64,000 nucleotides of DNA, taken from positions 1 through 64,000 of the forward strand of contig JAEZUM010000053.1 of the NCBI GenBank assembly GCA_023421075.1, in the 5' to 3' direction. The number at the start of each line of letters is the position of its first letter. Position 1 is the first letter of the stretch. The stretch comes from Bacillota bacterium. GTDB taxonomy: Bacteria; Bacillota; Clostridia; Lachnospirales; Lachnospiraceae. Below are positions 18,432 through 27,238 of the stretch, piece after piece. The position numbers were made by a program, and so were the translations under genes. Below the pieces are notes generated by a model. That model was not told the DNA's origin and did no database searches. It saw only the letters and a list, made by a program, of their open reading frames with translations.

Positions 18432-19391
18432 CTAAATTAAGGCACTGTCTTTATCAAGCTTACGTACCATCAGGTTCGCACCTAATACCAGAATAAATCC
18501 TACAACAGATTGATACAGACCTGCGGCAGCAGACATGGAGATATTACCAAGCTGTAGTAAGCCGCGATATACATATGTATCAATTGTGTTTGTAACGGAA
18601 TATAATGCTCCTTGATTCATCGGTACCTGATAAAACAGTCCGAAATCGGAGTAGAATATTCGACCGATCGCCATTAAGGTAAGCATAATAATGGTAGGCT
18701 TTAATAACGGAAGGGTGATATATTTAAACTGCTTCCATCTGGTTGCACCATCCACCAGCGCTGATTCATAATATGCCCGATCAAAGCCCAGGATGGTAGC
18801 CAGATAAACGATGCAATTATATCCGATGCTTTTCCATGCACTAACAAAGATAATGATAAAAGGCCAATATTTGGGTTGACTGTACCAGGTAATCGGTTCT
18901 TTCCCGAACAGAGGCAATATCGTATTATTTACAAATCCATTTTCCACACTAAAGAAAGAAAATACCAAATACCCTACAATAACGGTAGAAATCAGATTCG
19001 GAAGAAGGATTACACTCTGATATATCTTCTTTCTTCTTCCATTCAGTTCGCTCAGGATAACAGCGACTAAAATCGCCATAACGGTATTCACGATAATAAA
19101 AGCGGCATTATACAATATCGTATTTCGAGTAATAACCCAGGCATCACTCGTCTTAAATAAATATTCGAAATTCTTTAATCCGATAAATTTACTTCCATAT
19201 ATGCCAAGCTTGGCATTGTATTGTTTAAACGCGATAACCAACCCAGGAAGAGGCATATAATTATTGATAAATAGATATATGAGTCCGGGAAGCATCATGA
19301 TATAAATCGGGATGAAGCGTTTTAATTTTGATCGTTTCTTAGCGGAACTCATGTTCCTATATGAGTTTTTGTTTTTCATCACGTCAGTCAA
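18432..19391 (-). CDS. Carbohydrate ABC transporter permease 2 (LplB/YteP type)
   Basis: 319 residues with six membrane helices, the IPIYIMMLPGLIYLFINNYMPLPG opening and an EAA loop (YYESALVDGATRWKQFKYITLPLL). I place the start at the TTG at 19391 because AAGGAGATGATAAC gives ideal spacing to it; an ATG four codons downstream is the alternative. It is the paralogue of 5437-6393. A strong 18-bp hairpin separates it from the binding-protein gene. Confidence 0.93.
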   Translation of the reverse strand: MTDVMKNKNSYRNMSSAKKRSKLKRFIPIYIMMLPGLIYLFINNYMPLPGLVIAFKQYNAKLGIYGSKFIGLKNFEYLFKTSDAWVITRNTILYNAAFIIVNTVMAILVAVILSELNGRRKKIYQSVILLPNLISTVIVGYLVFSFFSVENGFVNNTILPLFGKEPITWYSQPKYWPFIIIFVSAWKSIGYNCIVYLATILGFDRAYYESALVDGATRWKQFKYITLPLLKPTIIMLTLMAIGRIFYSDFGLFYQVPMNQGALYSVTNTIDTYVYRGLLQLGNISMSAAAGLYQSVVGFILVLGANLMVRKLDKDSALI

Positions 19392-19414
19392 GTTATCATC
19401 TCCTTAGGTTGTTG

Positions 19415-19463
19415 TTGATAATTGACAATGGCCGGTACTCTTTCAGCCATTGTCAATTATCAA
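19415..19463 (-). other. Long intercistronic hairpin in ABC operon 2
   Basis: Perfect 18-bp stem TTGATAATTGACAATGGC (19415-19432) with its complement at 19446-19463 and a 13-nt loop. No U-run follows on the minus strand. It is in the same position as the 6418-6460 hairpin of operon 1 but unrelated in sequence, so the position rather than the sequence is conserved. Confidence 0.8.
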
Positions 19464-19496
19464 ACAAAATCATACACTTATTGGTTCAATTTGTTT

Positions 19497-21056
19497 TTAT
19501 TTGGTCGCAGCCCATGCATCTAGCTGTGTCTGCTTCTCAGCGATGATCTTATCAATACCCGCCTTCTGCATCTTTGCAATCATTTCATCAACTCCTGTAG
19601 CAGGGTCAAGGAAACCATACTCGATGCTCTTCTGATATTCATCATATACATTTTGAACACTGGTAAGCTCGGTAGCAATATTAGTTGTGTCAAAGGAAAA
19701 TCCTAATGCTGCTGATTTATTTGCATTATCATTGAAGCTCTTGATATTAGCCCATAAGTTCGGATCATTGCCATCCCATACCTTAGTGATAAACTGATTC
19801 GGTAATTCCCAACCCATAGAGTGATTCCAGCCGGAATTGGTAGGATCAACACCATCTGCAAAGGTTGCAAGACCAGTATCAAGTACCTTATAATGCTGAC
19901 CTTCAATACCCCACGCAAGAATATCGGCAAGATCGGCATCGGTATAAAATGCATTTAATAAACGCATGGAAGCTTCAGCATTTACTGTGTTAATAGAGAT
20001 TGCCCAAGGGAAGGAAGCGACTGCTGCGGAGCTGACATAATCCTCCATGGTCTGGAAAATTGTCATCGGACGTCCACACATATTGGTTTCCTGCTGCTTA
20101 ATACCGGGCTTACCGCCTGTAGTATATCCCATTAGGGTTCCTGCCTTAACGAGTTCTGTCACTGCTGTTGTATCGGTTGCAGCATCAGCACTGATATAGC
20201 CCTTCTGGTTATAACCATATAAACGAGCGGTATATTCTTTATAATAGTCACTGGTAAACAGGTTTTCTACCTTCAGTTCTTTGCCATAGTTTAATAATAC
20301 ACCAAAGGCATTACCGCCTAATAAGTCAACGTTGGAGAACTGGCTCATAGAAAGAGTGGTTGGTCTGTACACCTCAAGTGACGGGTACTTTTCATGAAGC
20401 TTTGCATAAATCTCATCTAACTCAGCCTGTGTAATCTTAACGATTTCCTGGCTGGCATCAACTTTGTAGCCGATTCCCTCTAAGTACTCTGTCGCAATAG
20501 CAGCGCAGCCACGACCTTGTGCCATATCGCGGTTATTCGGTAAACCATATAAGGTTCCGTTGATGCGACATGCATTCACGTATTCCTCGCCAACTGCTTC
20601 TACAATTCCGGATCCAAAGTTCTTCAATAGATCATTCTCATCCAGGTCCATAAGATAACCCTGTTGTGCCAATGCATTATAATTGCACATAATCGTACTG
20701 AATACATCTACCTGCTCTCCACCGGATAAGGCCAGTGTCATATTTTGTTTATAAGAGCTGGCGTCGGAGATCTGTAATTCTACTTCAATTCCGTAACGAT
20801 CTTTTGTGATCGCATTGATTGCATCCTGTACCTTCACTGTGTCAACGGGTGCTCCTGTCCAAGTCATAAAACTCATAACAAGCTTTGTGATCTCACCGGT
20901 ACCTGTTTGGCTATCCGGTGCTTGTGTTGCTTCCGTCTGATTCTCTCCGGAGGTCTGAGTGTTCTCGGAGGTCTTTGTATCCTCCTCCGCCTTACCGCAG
21001 GCAGCCAAGCTGAAAATCAACATTACAGATAACAATAAAGCTAGTACTTTTTTCAT
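19497..21056 (-). CDS. Extracellular sugar-binding lipoprotein of ABC transporter 2
   Basis: 519 residues with a lipoprotein signal and lipobox LAAC (C20), a Thr/Glu/Gln-rich linker and a large solute-binding fold. Segments such as NQKGYISADAATDT, LAWGIEGQHYKVLD and NNANKSAALGF-like regions match the first binding protein, so the two are paralogues probably specialised for different glycans. GAGGG lies upstream of the ATG. It is the first gene of operon 2, divergent from the second sensor kinase/response regulator pair. Confidence 0.93.
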   Translation of the reverse strand: MKKVLALLLSVMLIFSLAACGKAEEDTKTSENTQTSGENQTEATQAPDSQTGTGEITKLVMSFMTWTGAPVDTVKVQDAINAITKDRYGIEVELQISDASSYKQNMTLALSGGEQVDVFSTIMCNYNALAQQGYLMDLDENDLLKNFGSGIVEAVGEEYVNACRINGTLYGLPNNRDMAQGRGCAAIATEYLEGIGYKVDASQEIVKITQAELDEIYAKLHEKYPSLEVYRPTTLSMSQFSNVDLLGGNAFGVLLNYGKELKVENLFTSDYYKEYTARLYGYNQKGYISADAATDTTAVTELVKAGTLMGYTTGGKPGIKQQETNMCGRPMTIFQTMEDYVSSAAVASFPWAISINTVNAEASMRLLNAFYTDADLADILAWGIEGQHYKVLDTGLATFADGVDPTNSGWNHSMGWELPNQFITKVWDGNDPNLWANIKSFNDNANKSAALGFSFDTTNIATELTSVQNVYDEYQKSIEYGFLDPATGVDEMIAKMQKAGIDKIIAEKQTQLDAWAATK

Positions 21057-21243
21057 AAATTACCCTCTCTCTTTCTGGTTTTTTGTTCGGTTGTCAACTT
21101 CAGTTCCTTTTGACACCCCTATTATAGCTTAGCCTTTATGCGTCTTAAAAGAATTATACTGTTGTGAATTTGCACAATGATGCTATGATTTATCACCCTT
21201 CTTTTGACAATACCCCAAAGCCTTGCAAGCATTTTTTCTATAT
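21057..21243 (-). promoter_or_regulatory. Promoter region of ABC operon 2
   Basis: A TATAAT (minus, 21126-21121) and an alternative TATAAT further upstream (about 21160) both lack a good -35 hexamer, as expected for a promoter needing an AraC-type activator. A TGTCAA/TTGACA inverted repeat lies in the leader (about 21092-21114). Confidence 0.45.
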
Positions 21244-21450
21244 GATATCATGAACAAAGAGCCGGTTCATGATCGTTGGCTCCAATCTATTACGCTTTAA
21301 GATATCATGAACAAGGAGCTCGTTCATGATCGTTGGCTCCAATCTATTACGCTTTTATGATATCATGAACAAGGAGCTCGTTCATGATCGTTGGCTCCAA
21401 TCGGAAGACACAAGCAAGCTTGCACTTCCTCATTACGCTTTTATGATATC
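21244..21450. repeat. Three tandem 57-58 bp palindromic repeats plus a partial fourth
   Basis: Units begin at 21244, 21301 and 21359 with GATATCATGAAC, and a truncated one (GATATCAT) begins at 21445. Each unit carries the perfect 9-bp inverted repeat ATCATGAAC/GTTCATGAT around a 9-nt loop, then GGCTCC and TTACGCTTT. Units 2 and 3 are identical up to TCCAATC; unit 1 differs in the loop. In unit 3 a 28-nt insert (21403-21430) with its own GGAAG/CTTCC inverted repeat interrupts the sequence. The array lies in the divergent promoter region between the binding-protein and sensor-kinase genes. Confidence 0.9.
21420..21447 (+). promoter_or_regulatory. Promoter of sensor kinase/response regulator 2
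   Basis: TTGCAC (21420-21425), a 16-bp spacer and TATGAT (21442-21447). The -35 hexamer falls within the 28-nt insertion in the third repeat, so the insertion may have created this promoter. Confidence 0.55.
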
Positions 21451-21500
21451 ATTTAGTATAAGTATTATCCACTTAATTGTACGTTACGGAGGGTGATCAA

Positions 21501-23246
21501 TTGCAGCATATCAAAACACGTTCCCTGCGTTTTCGGCTGGGAGCCTTCATCATATTGGTTTTTAGTTTGCTTATCGCTTTGGTGGCGATCAATAATGTAA
21601 TTGCTTTTCGTGAACTTCAAAGCAAGATTTATGATTCGATGAAAGAAAACCTCACTATATATCAGAACCGGCTGAATAACAGTTTTGATACAACGGAAAA
21701 TTACCTCCGAAATTTTGCATATGATGATGGAAATATCCGAATTATAGAAAAGAATGACTTATCCTCGGAACAGTTTTTCTCATCGATTTATCATGTACAA
21801 AAAAGCTTTCGATCAGCCTTATCTATTTATGATATGGATGGTTTTTTCCTCTATTCACCCAACGGCAATACTTATCTTGATGCGACGAATTCCGATTCCT
21901 CCTATAGCACCTATAAGAATATCAAGACCGAAATTACCACACGTATTAATGAAGACACCTTATATACCACGGATAATAAGGGGCTTTGGTTTCCAATCAA
22001 CATTAATGGGAACTATTACTTATTTCGGATTTTGAAGATTCACAGCTGCCATATCGGAGCATGGATCAGTATCGATAATGCTTTGGAACCTTTTGTTGGC
22101 AAAGAACTGACGCAGAGCGTATTCTTCGTCGATGATAATGGTATCGTAACCAGTAATAATCCACCGATCGAAACAATCCCGCTCGAAGATCTTTCTGAGC
22201 ATAACAAATATCAATATATTGAAGTTAAAAACCAAAAAAATCTTATGGTAGCACGAAAAATGGATTTTGGTAAGCTATATATCGTCTCCTTGATTCCCAG
22301 AAACCAGTTTCTGATGGATATACAAAAATATACACCGTTTTTAATTGCTATCTTTTTGATTGTAATATGCCTGATGACCCTGGTTGCTTATATTATTAAC
22401 CAATGGGTTATCCATCCTTTATCCCACATCAATCATGCAATATATTCCTTGAAAAGCGGTAATCTCGACGCAAAAATCGAAGCTGATGATGTATGTATCG
22501 AATTTGAAGAGGTGAATGATGCCTTCAATGAAATGACCAGCGAGATTAAAACATTAAAGATTGATGTATATGAAGAAAAACTGTCCAGGCAACAAATCCA
22601 CAACCAATACCTGAAACTGCAGATTACTCCACATTTTCTGATCAATTGTTTAAATATGGCGTATCAATTGGCTGAAATCAATCGAACGGATCTGATGCAG
22701 GTTATGCTTAAGGATTTGAGTCAATATCTACGTTATACGCTTTCGTCCGGACAGACCGTGTCTCTGAAGCAGGAAATCATGCATGTAGAGAACTATATTG
22801 AATTATCTCAGATACGTTATCCAAATGGCATTACCCTCTATACGGATTTTGTACCGGAGACCCTTCCCGCAACAGTTATTCCATTACTTATTCAAAGCTT
22901 TGTTGAAAATACCATAAAGTACGAAGTGGTTCCCGGAAAAGAAATCGAGATCCATATCAGCTCTTCTATCTTAAAAAAAGAGGGCGGAACCTCCCTGTTC
23001 ATTAACATCTGGGATACCGGCTGTGGCTTCCATCCCAAATTGCTGGAGCGCTTTCAGGATATCAATCAATATATTAAGGAAGCTTCCACGAAGCATATTG
23101 GAATCAGTAATGTCTTGCAGCGTACCTTTGTAATCTTTGGCACGGAAAACTGCAATTTTCACTTTTCTAACCGCCCCGGTGCCGGTGCCCAGATTGATAT
23201 CGAATTACCATTTACCCCAGTGTATATTAAGGAGGAAGCATTTTGA
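21501..23246 (+). CDS. Sensor histidine kinase 2, YesM family
   Basis: About 581 residues. Membrane helices near residues 12-34 and 285-310 enclose an extracellular Cache-like sensor domain; then HAMP, His_kinase with H378 in KLQITPHFLIN, and HATPase (LIQSFVENTIKYE, IWDTGCGF, HIGISNVLQR). GGAGG lies 8 bases before the TTG at 21501, which I take as the start in preference to an upstream TTG without a site. Its stop overlaps the response-regulator start (TTGA). It presumably senses the ligand of ABC transporter 2, from which it is divergently transcribed. Confidence 0.92.
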   Translation: MQHIKTRSLRFRLGAFIILVFSLLIALVAINNVIAFRELQSKIYDSMKENLTIYQNRLNNSFDTTENYLRNFAYDDGNIRIIEKNDLSSEQFFSSIYHVQKSFRSALSIYDMDGFFLYSPNGNTYLDATNSDSSYSTYKNIKTEITTRINEDTLYTTDNKGLWFPININGNYYLFRILKIHSCHIGAWISIDNALEPFVGKELTQSVFFVDDNGIVTSNNPPIETIPLEDLSEHNKYQYIEVKNQKNLMVARKMDFGKLYIVSLIPRNQFLMDIQKYTPFLIAIFLIVICLMTLVAYIINQWVIHPLSHINHAIYSLKSGNLDAKIEADDVCIEFEEVNDAFNEMTSEIKTLKIDVYEEKLSRQQIHNQYLKLQITPHFLINCLNMAYQLAEINRTDLMQVMLKDLSQYLRYTLSSGQTVSLKQEIMHVENYIELSQIRYPNGITLYTDFVPETLPATVIPLLIQSFVENTIKYEVVPGKEIEIHISSSILKKEGGTSLFINIWDTGCGFHPKLLERFQDINQYIKEASTKHIGISNVLQRTFVIFGTENCNFHFSNRPGAGAQIDIELPFTPVYIKEEAF

Positions 23247-24853
23247 ATCTTTTATTAGTGGATGATGAATATTATAGCGTCGAAGGACTTCGCACCTCAA
23301 TCGAAGCAATGGAGCTGGGGTTTGAACAGATTTACTGCGCGTATAACATGCAACAAGCCCAGGAGTTTTTTCGGTCACATCCGATTGATATTATGATCAG
23401 TGATATCGAGATGCCCAAAGGTAGCGGGTTGGACTTACTCAAATGGGTTCGTGAAAGCGGGTTTAATACCGTAACAGTATTTCTTACCTCCTATGCGAAT
23501 TTTAATTATGCAAGTAATGCAATCAAGCTCCAGAGCATCGATTATCTGCTAAAGCCTATCGATAACAAGCAGCTGTATGACTGCATGGAATTAGCAATGA
23601 ATAAGGTGAGGCAGCTGGAAACTCAGGAAGCTTATAAGGAAAAATCGAAATTCTGGGAAAATAGTAAGCAGAAATTAGAGGAGCAGTTCTGGAGTGATCT
23701 GTGTTTGCAGATTATTCCGCCGGAGGAAGAGCAGATCTTAAAGGAGCTGAAACAGTATCACCTGCCCGAAGCCCTGTATATACAGAGCTATTATGTAGCT
23801 TTACTGGAAGCATTCATTAAGAATGAGGCAGATCGATGGGAGATTAATTTATATGAGTATGCCATTAAAAATGTCCTTAATGAGATTCTGGGTAACTTAA
23901 GTATCCTACCAACGATTGCCAGGTTAAATGACAAGCAGTATCTGATAATCTTAAAAAAGGAGGAAAGGATCGACCGAGCAGCCTATATCCGAATCTGTAA
24001 TCAGATTATGCGCGGACTTACAACCTCCCTGCCAGGTTTGTTCCAATTATATATTCGAACGGAGACCTCCCTCTTAAATCTGGGTTACTCCTTCAAACAA
24101 TTGGCTTACTTTGCCCATAGTAATATCAGTGAGCTGTGTAAAGTATTTGATACAACACAACCCGTCACAGAGAAGTATTATACCAATCCGACGTTCATCA
24201 CTGAATGGTCTAATCTGCTGATGCAAAACAAAATAACCGAGGTAAAAGAAGAAGCCTTACATTTTATCAACGATTTACAGAAGTCTCACATGGCCAGTCG
24301 AAGTGACTTGGTCCGGTTTAATCATGACTTTATGCAGGTAATTTATTCGATCCTAGAGAAGAACGGAGAAGCTGCAAACCGATTATTTGATGACAATACA
24401 TCGGAAGCTATTTTTGATCAAGCCTGTAATTCTGCGGATTCCATGAAGCTCTGGATCAATCACGTAATTGATGTCTTCCATAAGTGTATGTCTGCCATCA
24501 ATCAATCCGATTCAGCGATACCGATCGTCAAAAAATACATCAGAGAACATCTTGATGACGATTTAAATCGTAAAAAGCTAGCGGCACTTGTCTATCTAAG
24601 TCCGGATTACTTATCCCACATCTTCAGTGAACAGACCGGCGAATCCTTGACTACCTTTATCTTAAATGAACGTATTAAAAAGGCAAAGGAATTACTGCTG
24701 CTCAGCCAGAACAGTGTTCGAGACATCGCGCTGATCAGCGGTTTTCCGAATATCTCGTATTTTTCAAGGCAGTTTAAAACACTGACCGGAAAAACACCCC
24801 AGGAATTCCGCAAGGAAGGAGCAAAACCTTCTAATAAAGTGTCAGCACGCTGA
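23243..24853 (+). CDS. Response regulator 2, REC plus AraC-type HTH (YesN family)
   Basis: 536 residues: receiver domain with D7-D8 and phospho-acceptor D54 (ISDIEMP), lysine in YLLKPID, and a C-terminal AraC domain (ALISGFPNISYFSRQFKTLTGKTPQEFRK). It starts at a TTG that shares bases with the kinase stop, and GGAGG lies 7 bases upstream, so the pair is translationally coupled. Its last codons lie inside a hairpin (AAGTGTCAGC/GCTGACACTT). The tandem repeats upstream of the kinase gene are candidate binding sites, but this is inference. Confidence 0.92.
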   Translation: MNLLLVDDEYYSVEGLRTSIEAMELGFEQIYCAYNMQQAQEFFRSHPIDIMISDIEMPKGSGLDLLKWVRESGFNTVTVFLTSYANFNYASNAIKLQSIDYLLKPIDNKQLYDCMELAMNKVRQLETQEAYKEKSKFWENSKQKLEEQFWSDLCLQIIPPEEEQILKELKQYHLPEALYIQSYYVALLEAFIKNEADRWEINLYEYAIKNVLNEILGNLSILPTIARLNDKQYLIILKKEERIDRAAYIRICNQIMRGLTTSLPGLFQLYIRTETSLLNLGYSFKQLAYFAHSNISELCKVFDTTQPVTEKYYTNPTFITEWSNLLMQNKITEVKEEALHFINDLQKSHMASRSDLVRFNHDFMQVIYSILEKNGEAANRLFDDNTSEAIFDQACNSADSMKLWINHVIDVFHKCMSAINQSDSAIPIVKKYIREHLDDDLNRKKLAALVYLSPDYLSHIFSEQTGESLTTFILNERIKKAKELLLLSQNSVRDIALISGFPNISYFSRQFKTLTGKTPQEFRKEGAKPSNKVSAR

Positions 24854-25056
24854 CACTTTCGCGCCTGAGCGGGTTGCGAAGCAACTACTTCATATCCGCG
24901 AAGTGCGCATCCTTAGCGGAGCGTTTTTATCGTATAGGATGTAATTTCCTATATGATAAAAAGCAGCCGGAATAAACATTTACGTGCCCCCTATAAGTTG
25001 AATTTTCAAGTCCAACTTATAGGGGGCACATCACATATTGTCTATTTCGGCTGCTT
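24837..25056. terminator. Convergent hairpin array (bidirectional terminator region)
   Basis: Several nested hairpins lie between two convergent genes. AAGTGTCAGC/GCTGACACTT overlaps the response-regulator stop. TTTTTATC with GATAAAAA (24924-24931, 24955-24962) encloses TATAGGA/TCCTATA. A 17-bp perfect stem GTGCCCCCTATAAGTTG (24984-25000) pairs with 25013-25029. It is enclosed by a 14-bp outer stem AAGCAGCCGGAATA (24961-24974) with 25043-25056. Together they can stop transcription from both sides. Confidence 0.8.
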
Positions 25057-25110
25057 TCCCACATAGTGCTAAATACATTCCTAATGAATTTATCGATCAG
25101 ATGGTAAGCT

Positions 25111-27171
25111 TTAAAGATAGATTACCCCCGAGATGAGATCCTTCGGGTCTGAGCTGGAGCCCACATAGATACGATATTCCATATGCTCCAACTGTAGTTG
25201 ATTTTTCGTTTCATCATACCAACATAGTTCTGACAGCGGACATGTCAGCTCCACCTCCCCGGTCTCTCCGGCCGATAATTCAACTCTTTGAAAGCCTCTT
25301 AACAATTTGACCGGTCGATCGATGAAGGATTCTTCAAAGCCAACATACAGCTGTACCACCTCCGTACCGGACCGATCACCGGTATTGGTTACCCGGCAGT
25401 TGACAATCAGCTTCTCTGAAGTACTTGCGACTCGGAGCTGGTGAAACTCAAAGGAGGTATAGGATAAGCCAAACCCGTAAGGAAGGCTTGGCTGGGTTCC
25501 CTCCTTTTCAAGCTTTGAATACCCATGATAATAGTCATAGTATTGAAACTCCGTATCCCAATCTATCTGTGGCAAATCACTTTCCTGCTTCACAACAACA
25601 TAGGGAAGCTTGCCACTCGGATTAACATCACCAAATAGAATCTCGGCGATTGCCGTTCCACCTTCCATTCCCGGATAATATGCCATCAGAACAGCCTTCA
25701 CATCTTCCTTCCACTCTTCCATCATGATCATATTCCCACCAATCAGAACAGTCACACTATGTTCGTTCAACGGAGCGACCTCCTTAATCAGTCGCACATC
25801 CTCCGGATGCAATCCAAGGCTCTTGATTCGATCACCGCCTACGGCTCCGGTATACAAGTCATTCTGATCCTCTGCTACATATTCACCTTCATCGTTATAA
25901 TCATAACCTACTACGAATACAACGGCATCCGCTGTCGCTGCAAGCATCTTGCAACGCTCTAGATCCGTTCCATCCTCAGCTATGATCTGTGAATCGGGCG
26001 CTATGTCTTTCAGTCCTTGTATCGGAGTTACTATGTACGGAGGATAAACCTCACTGGAACCCCGGTCGCCGGTTACAGCCTTTTCGCCCAGCTTGCCAAG
26101 TACCAGAAGCTTCTTAATGGCAGACCTATCCAGCGGCAGAGTCTTATCCTTATTCTGCAGTAATGTAATCCCCTCTCGTGCAGATTGCAGGGCTAAGGAT
26201 ATATGCTCCGAACATCCGATTTCTTCATTACTAACCTCAGTTCTAGCTTCCTCAAAAGCAAGAATTGTCCTAATAATACGCAAAGCCGCCTCATCAATCT
26301 TCGACTCCGGAACCTTTCCGACACGAACCGCTTCTATGAGCTTGTCTCCAAAGTAAGTAGTACAGCACATCTCCATATCCTGGCCTCCGTTGGCCGCTTC
26401 TACGGTATCACGAACGCCCCAGACAAAATCACTCATGACAAAGCCGTCAAAATCCCACTCCTTCTTTAGTACCTGATTCAGTAAATAGTTATGATGTCCA
26501 CAATAGGTACCCTGATATAGATTATAAGAACTCATGATACTGGCTGCACCTGCATCAATACACTTTTTAAAATGTGGCAGAAATACCTCGCGTTCTGTAC
26601 GCTTACTGCACTCCACATTTACCTTAAACCTGGAATTCTCCATTTGGTTAAAAGCAAAGTGCTTAACACAAGCTATAACCCCTTCCTCCTGTACCCCCCT
26701 TACCAGAGCAGCACCCATCTCACCCAGATGATAGGATTCCTCCCCGTAAGTCTCCTGGCCTCTTCCCCAACCCGGATGATAAGGTAGATTGATGCACACT
26801 CCCGCAAAGAGGTTGCCTCCGTATGCCAGCACCTCTTTCGCGATTGCATGTCCGATTTTTTCTTCTAACGCTAGATCAAAGGTAGCACCGCGAAGCATGG
26901 AGACCGGAAAACAGGTACTCCTACCCGTACCGCATACAACGCCTCTCGGTCCGTCGCAAAACAGCATCGGAGGTACCTTATGCTCCGGCAATCCGCCGGC
27001 AGGGTAGGGGATATGATTATAATGCTGATTTGTTTTCTTTCTTATTGCTTCCCTTACTTCCTTAAAATCTATTCTGCCGCTCATCAAGGATACCTTCTCC
27101 TCGAGGGACAAGGACTTCATAATATCCTGTGCCTGCTGTGTATATTCCAGTCTCATCTTTTTTGTAATCAT
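25111..27171 (-). CDS. Glycoside hydrolase family 3 (beta-glucosidase-like)
   Basis: 686 residues, cytoplasmic (no signal peptide). The GH3 N-terminal barrel carries KH at 170-171 and the nucleophile D248 in GFVMSDFVWG. The C-terminal GH3 domain contains LLVLGKLGEKAVTGDRGSSEV and GYDYNDEGEYVAED, and a fibronectin III-like domain ends the protein (VTNTGDRSGTEVVQLYV). GH3 enzymes remove terminal beta-linked sugars; substrate cannot be told from sequence. AAGGAG lies 9 bases before the ATG. It follows the YczE-like gene by 67 bp, and may hydrolyse oligosaccharides brought in by ABC system 2. Confidence 0.93.
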   Translation of the reverse strand: MITKKMRLEYTQQAQDIMKSLSLEEKVSLMSGRIDFKEVREAIRKKTNQHYNHIPYPAGGLPEHKVPPMLFCDGPRGVVCGTGRSTCFPVSMLRGATFDLALEEKIGHAIAKEVLAYGGNLFAGVCINLPYHPGWGRGQETYGEESYHLGEMGAALVRGVQEEGVIACVKHFAFNQMENSRFKVNVECSKRTEREVFLPHFKKCIDAGAASIMSSYNLYQGTYCGHHNYLLNQVLKKEWDFDGFVMSDFVWGVRDTVEAANGGQDMEMCCTTYFGDKLIEAVRVGKVPESKIDEAALRIIRTILAFEEARTEVSNEEIGCSEHISLALQSAREGITLLQNKDKTLPLDRSAIKKLLVLGKLGEKAVTGDRGSSEVYPPYIVTPIQGLKDIAPDSQIIAEDGTDLERCKMLAATADAVVFVVGYDYNDEGEYVAEDQNDLYTGAVGGDRIKSLGLHPEDVRLIKEVAPLNEHSVTVLIGGNMIMMEEWKEDVKAVLMAYYPGMEGGTAIAEILFGDVNPSGKLPYVVVKQESDLPQIDWDTEFQYYDYYHGYSKLEKEGTQPSLPYGFGLSYTSFEFHQLRVASTSEKLIVNCRVTNTGDRSGTEVVQLYVGFEESFIDRPVKLLRGFQRVELSAGETGEVELTCPLSELCWYDETKNQLQLEHMEYRIYVGSSSDPKDLISGVIYL

Positions 27172-27238
27172 CTTCAGCTTCTCCTTGTTAATAAAAATAC
27201 CACTTCACAAACAACCTTTCAAAGTACAAAGATATCCG

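Noticed and set aside
21244..21450. CRISPR-like array
   Set aside because: The units are contiguous with no unique spacers, and no cas genes are present; it is a tandem repeat.
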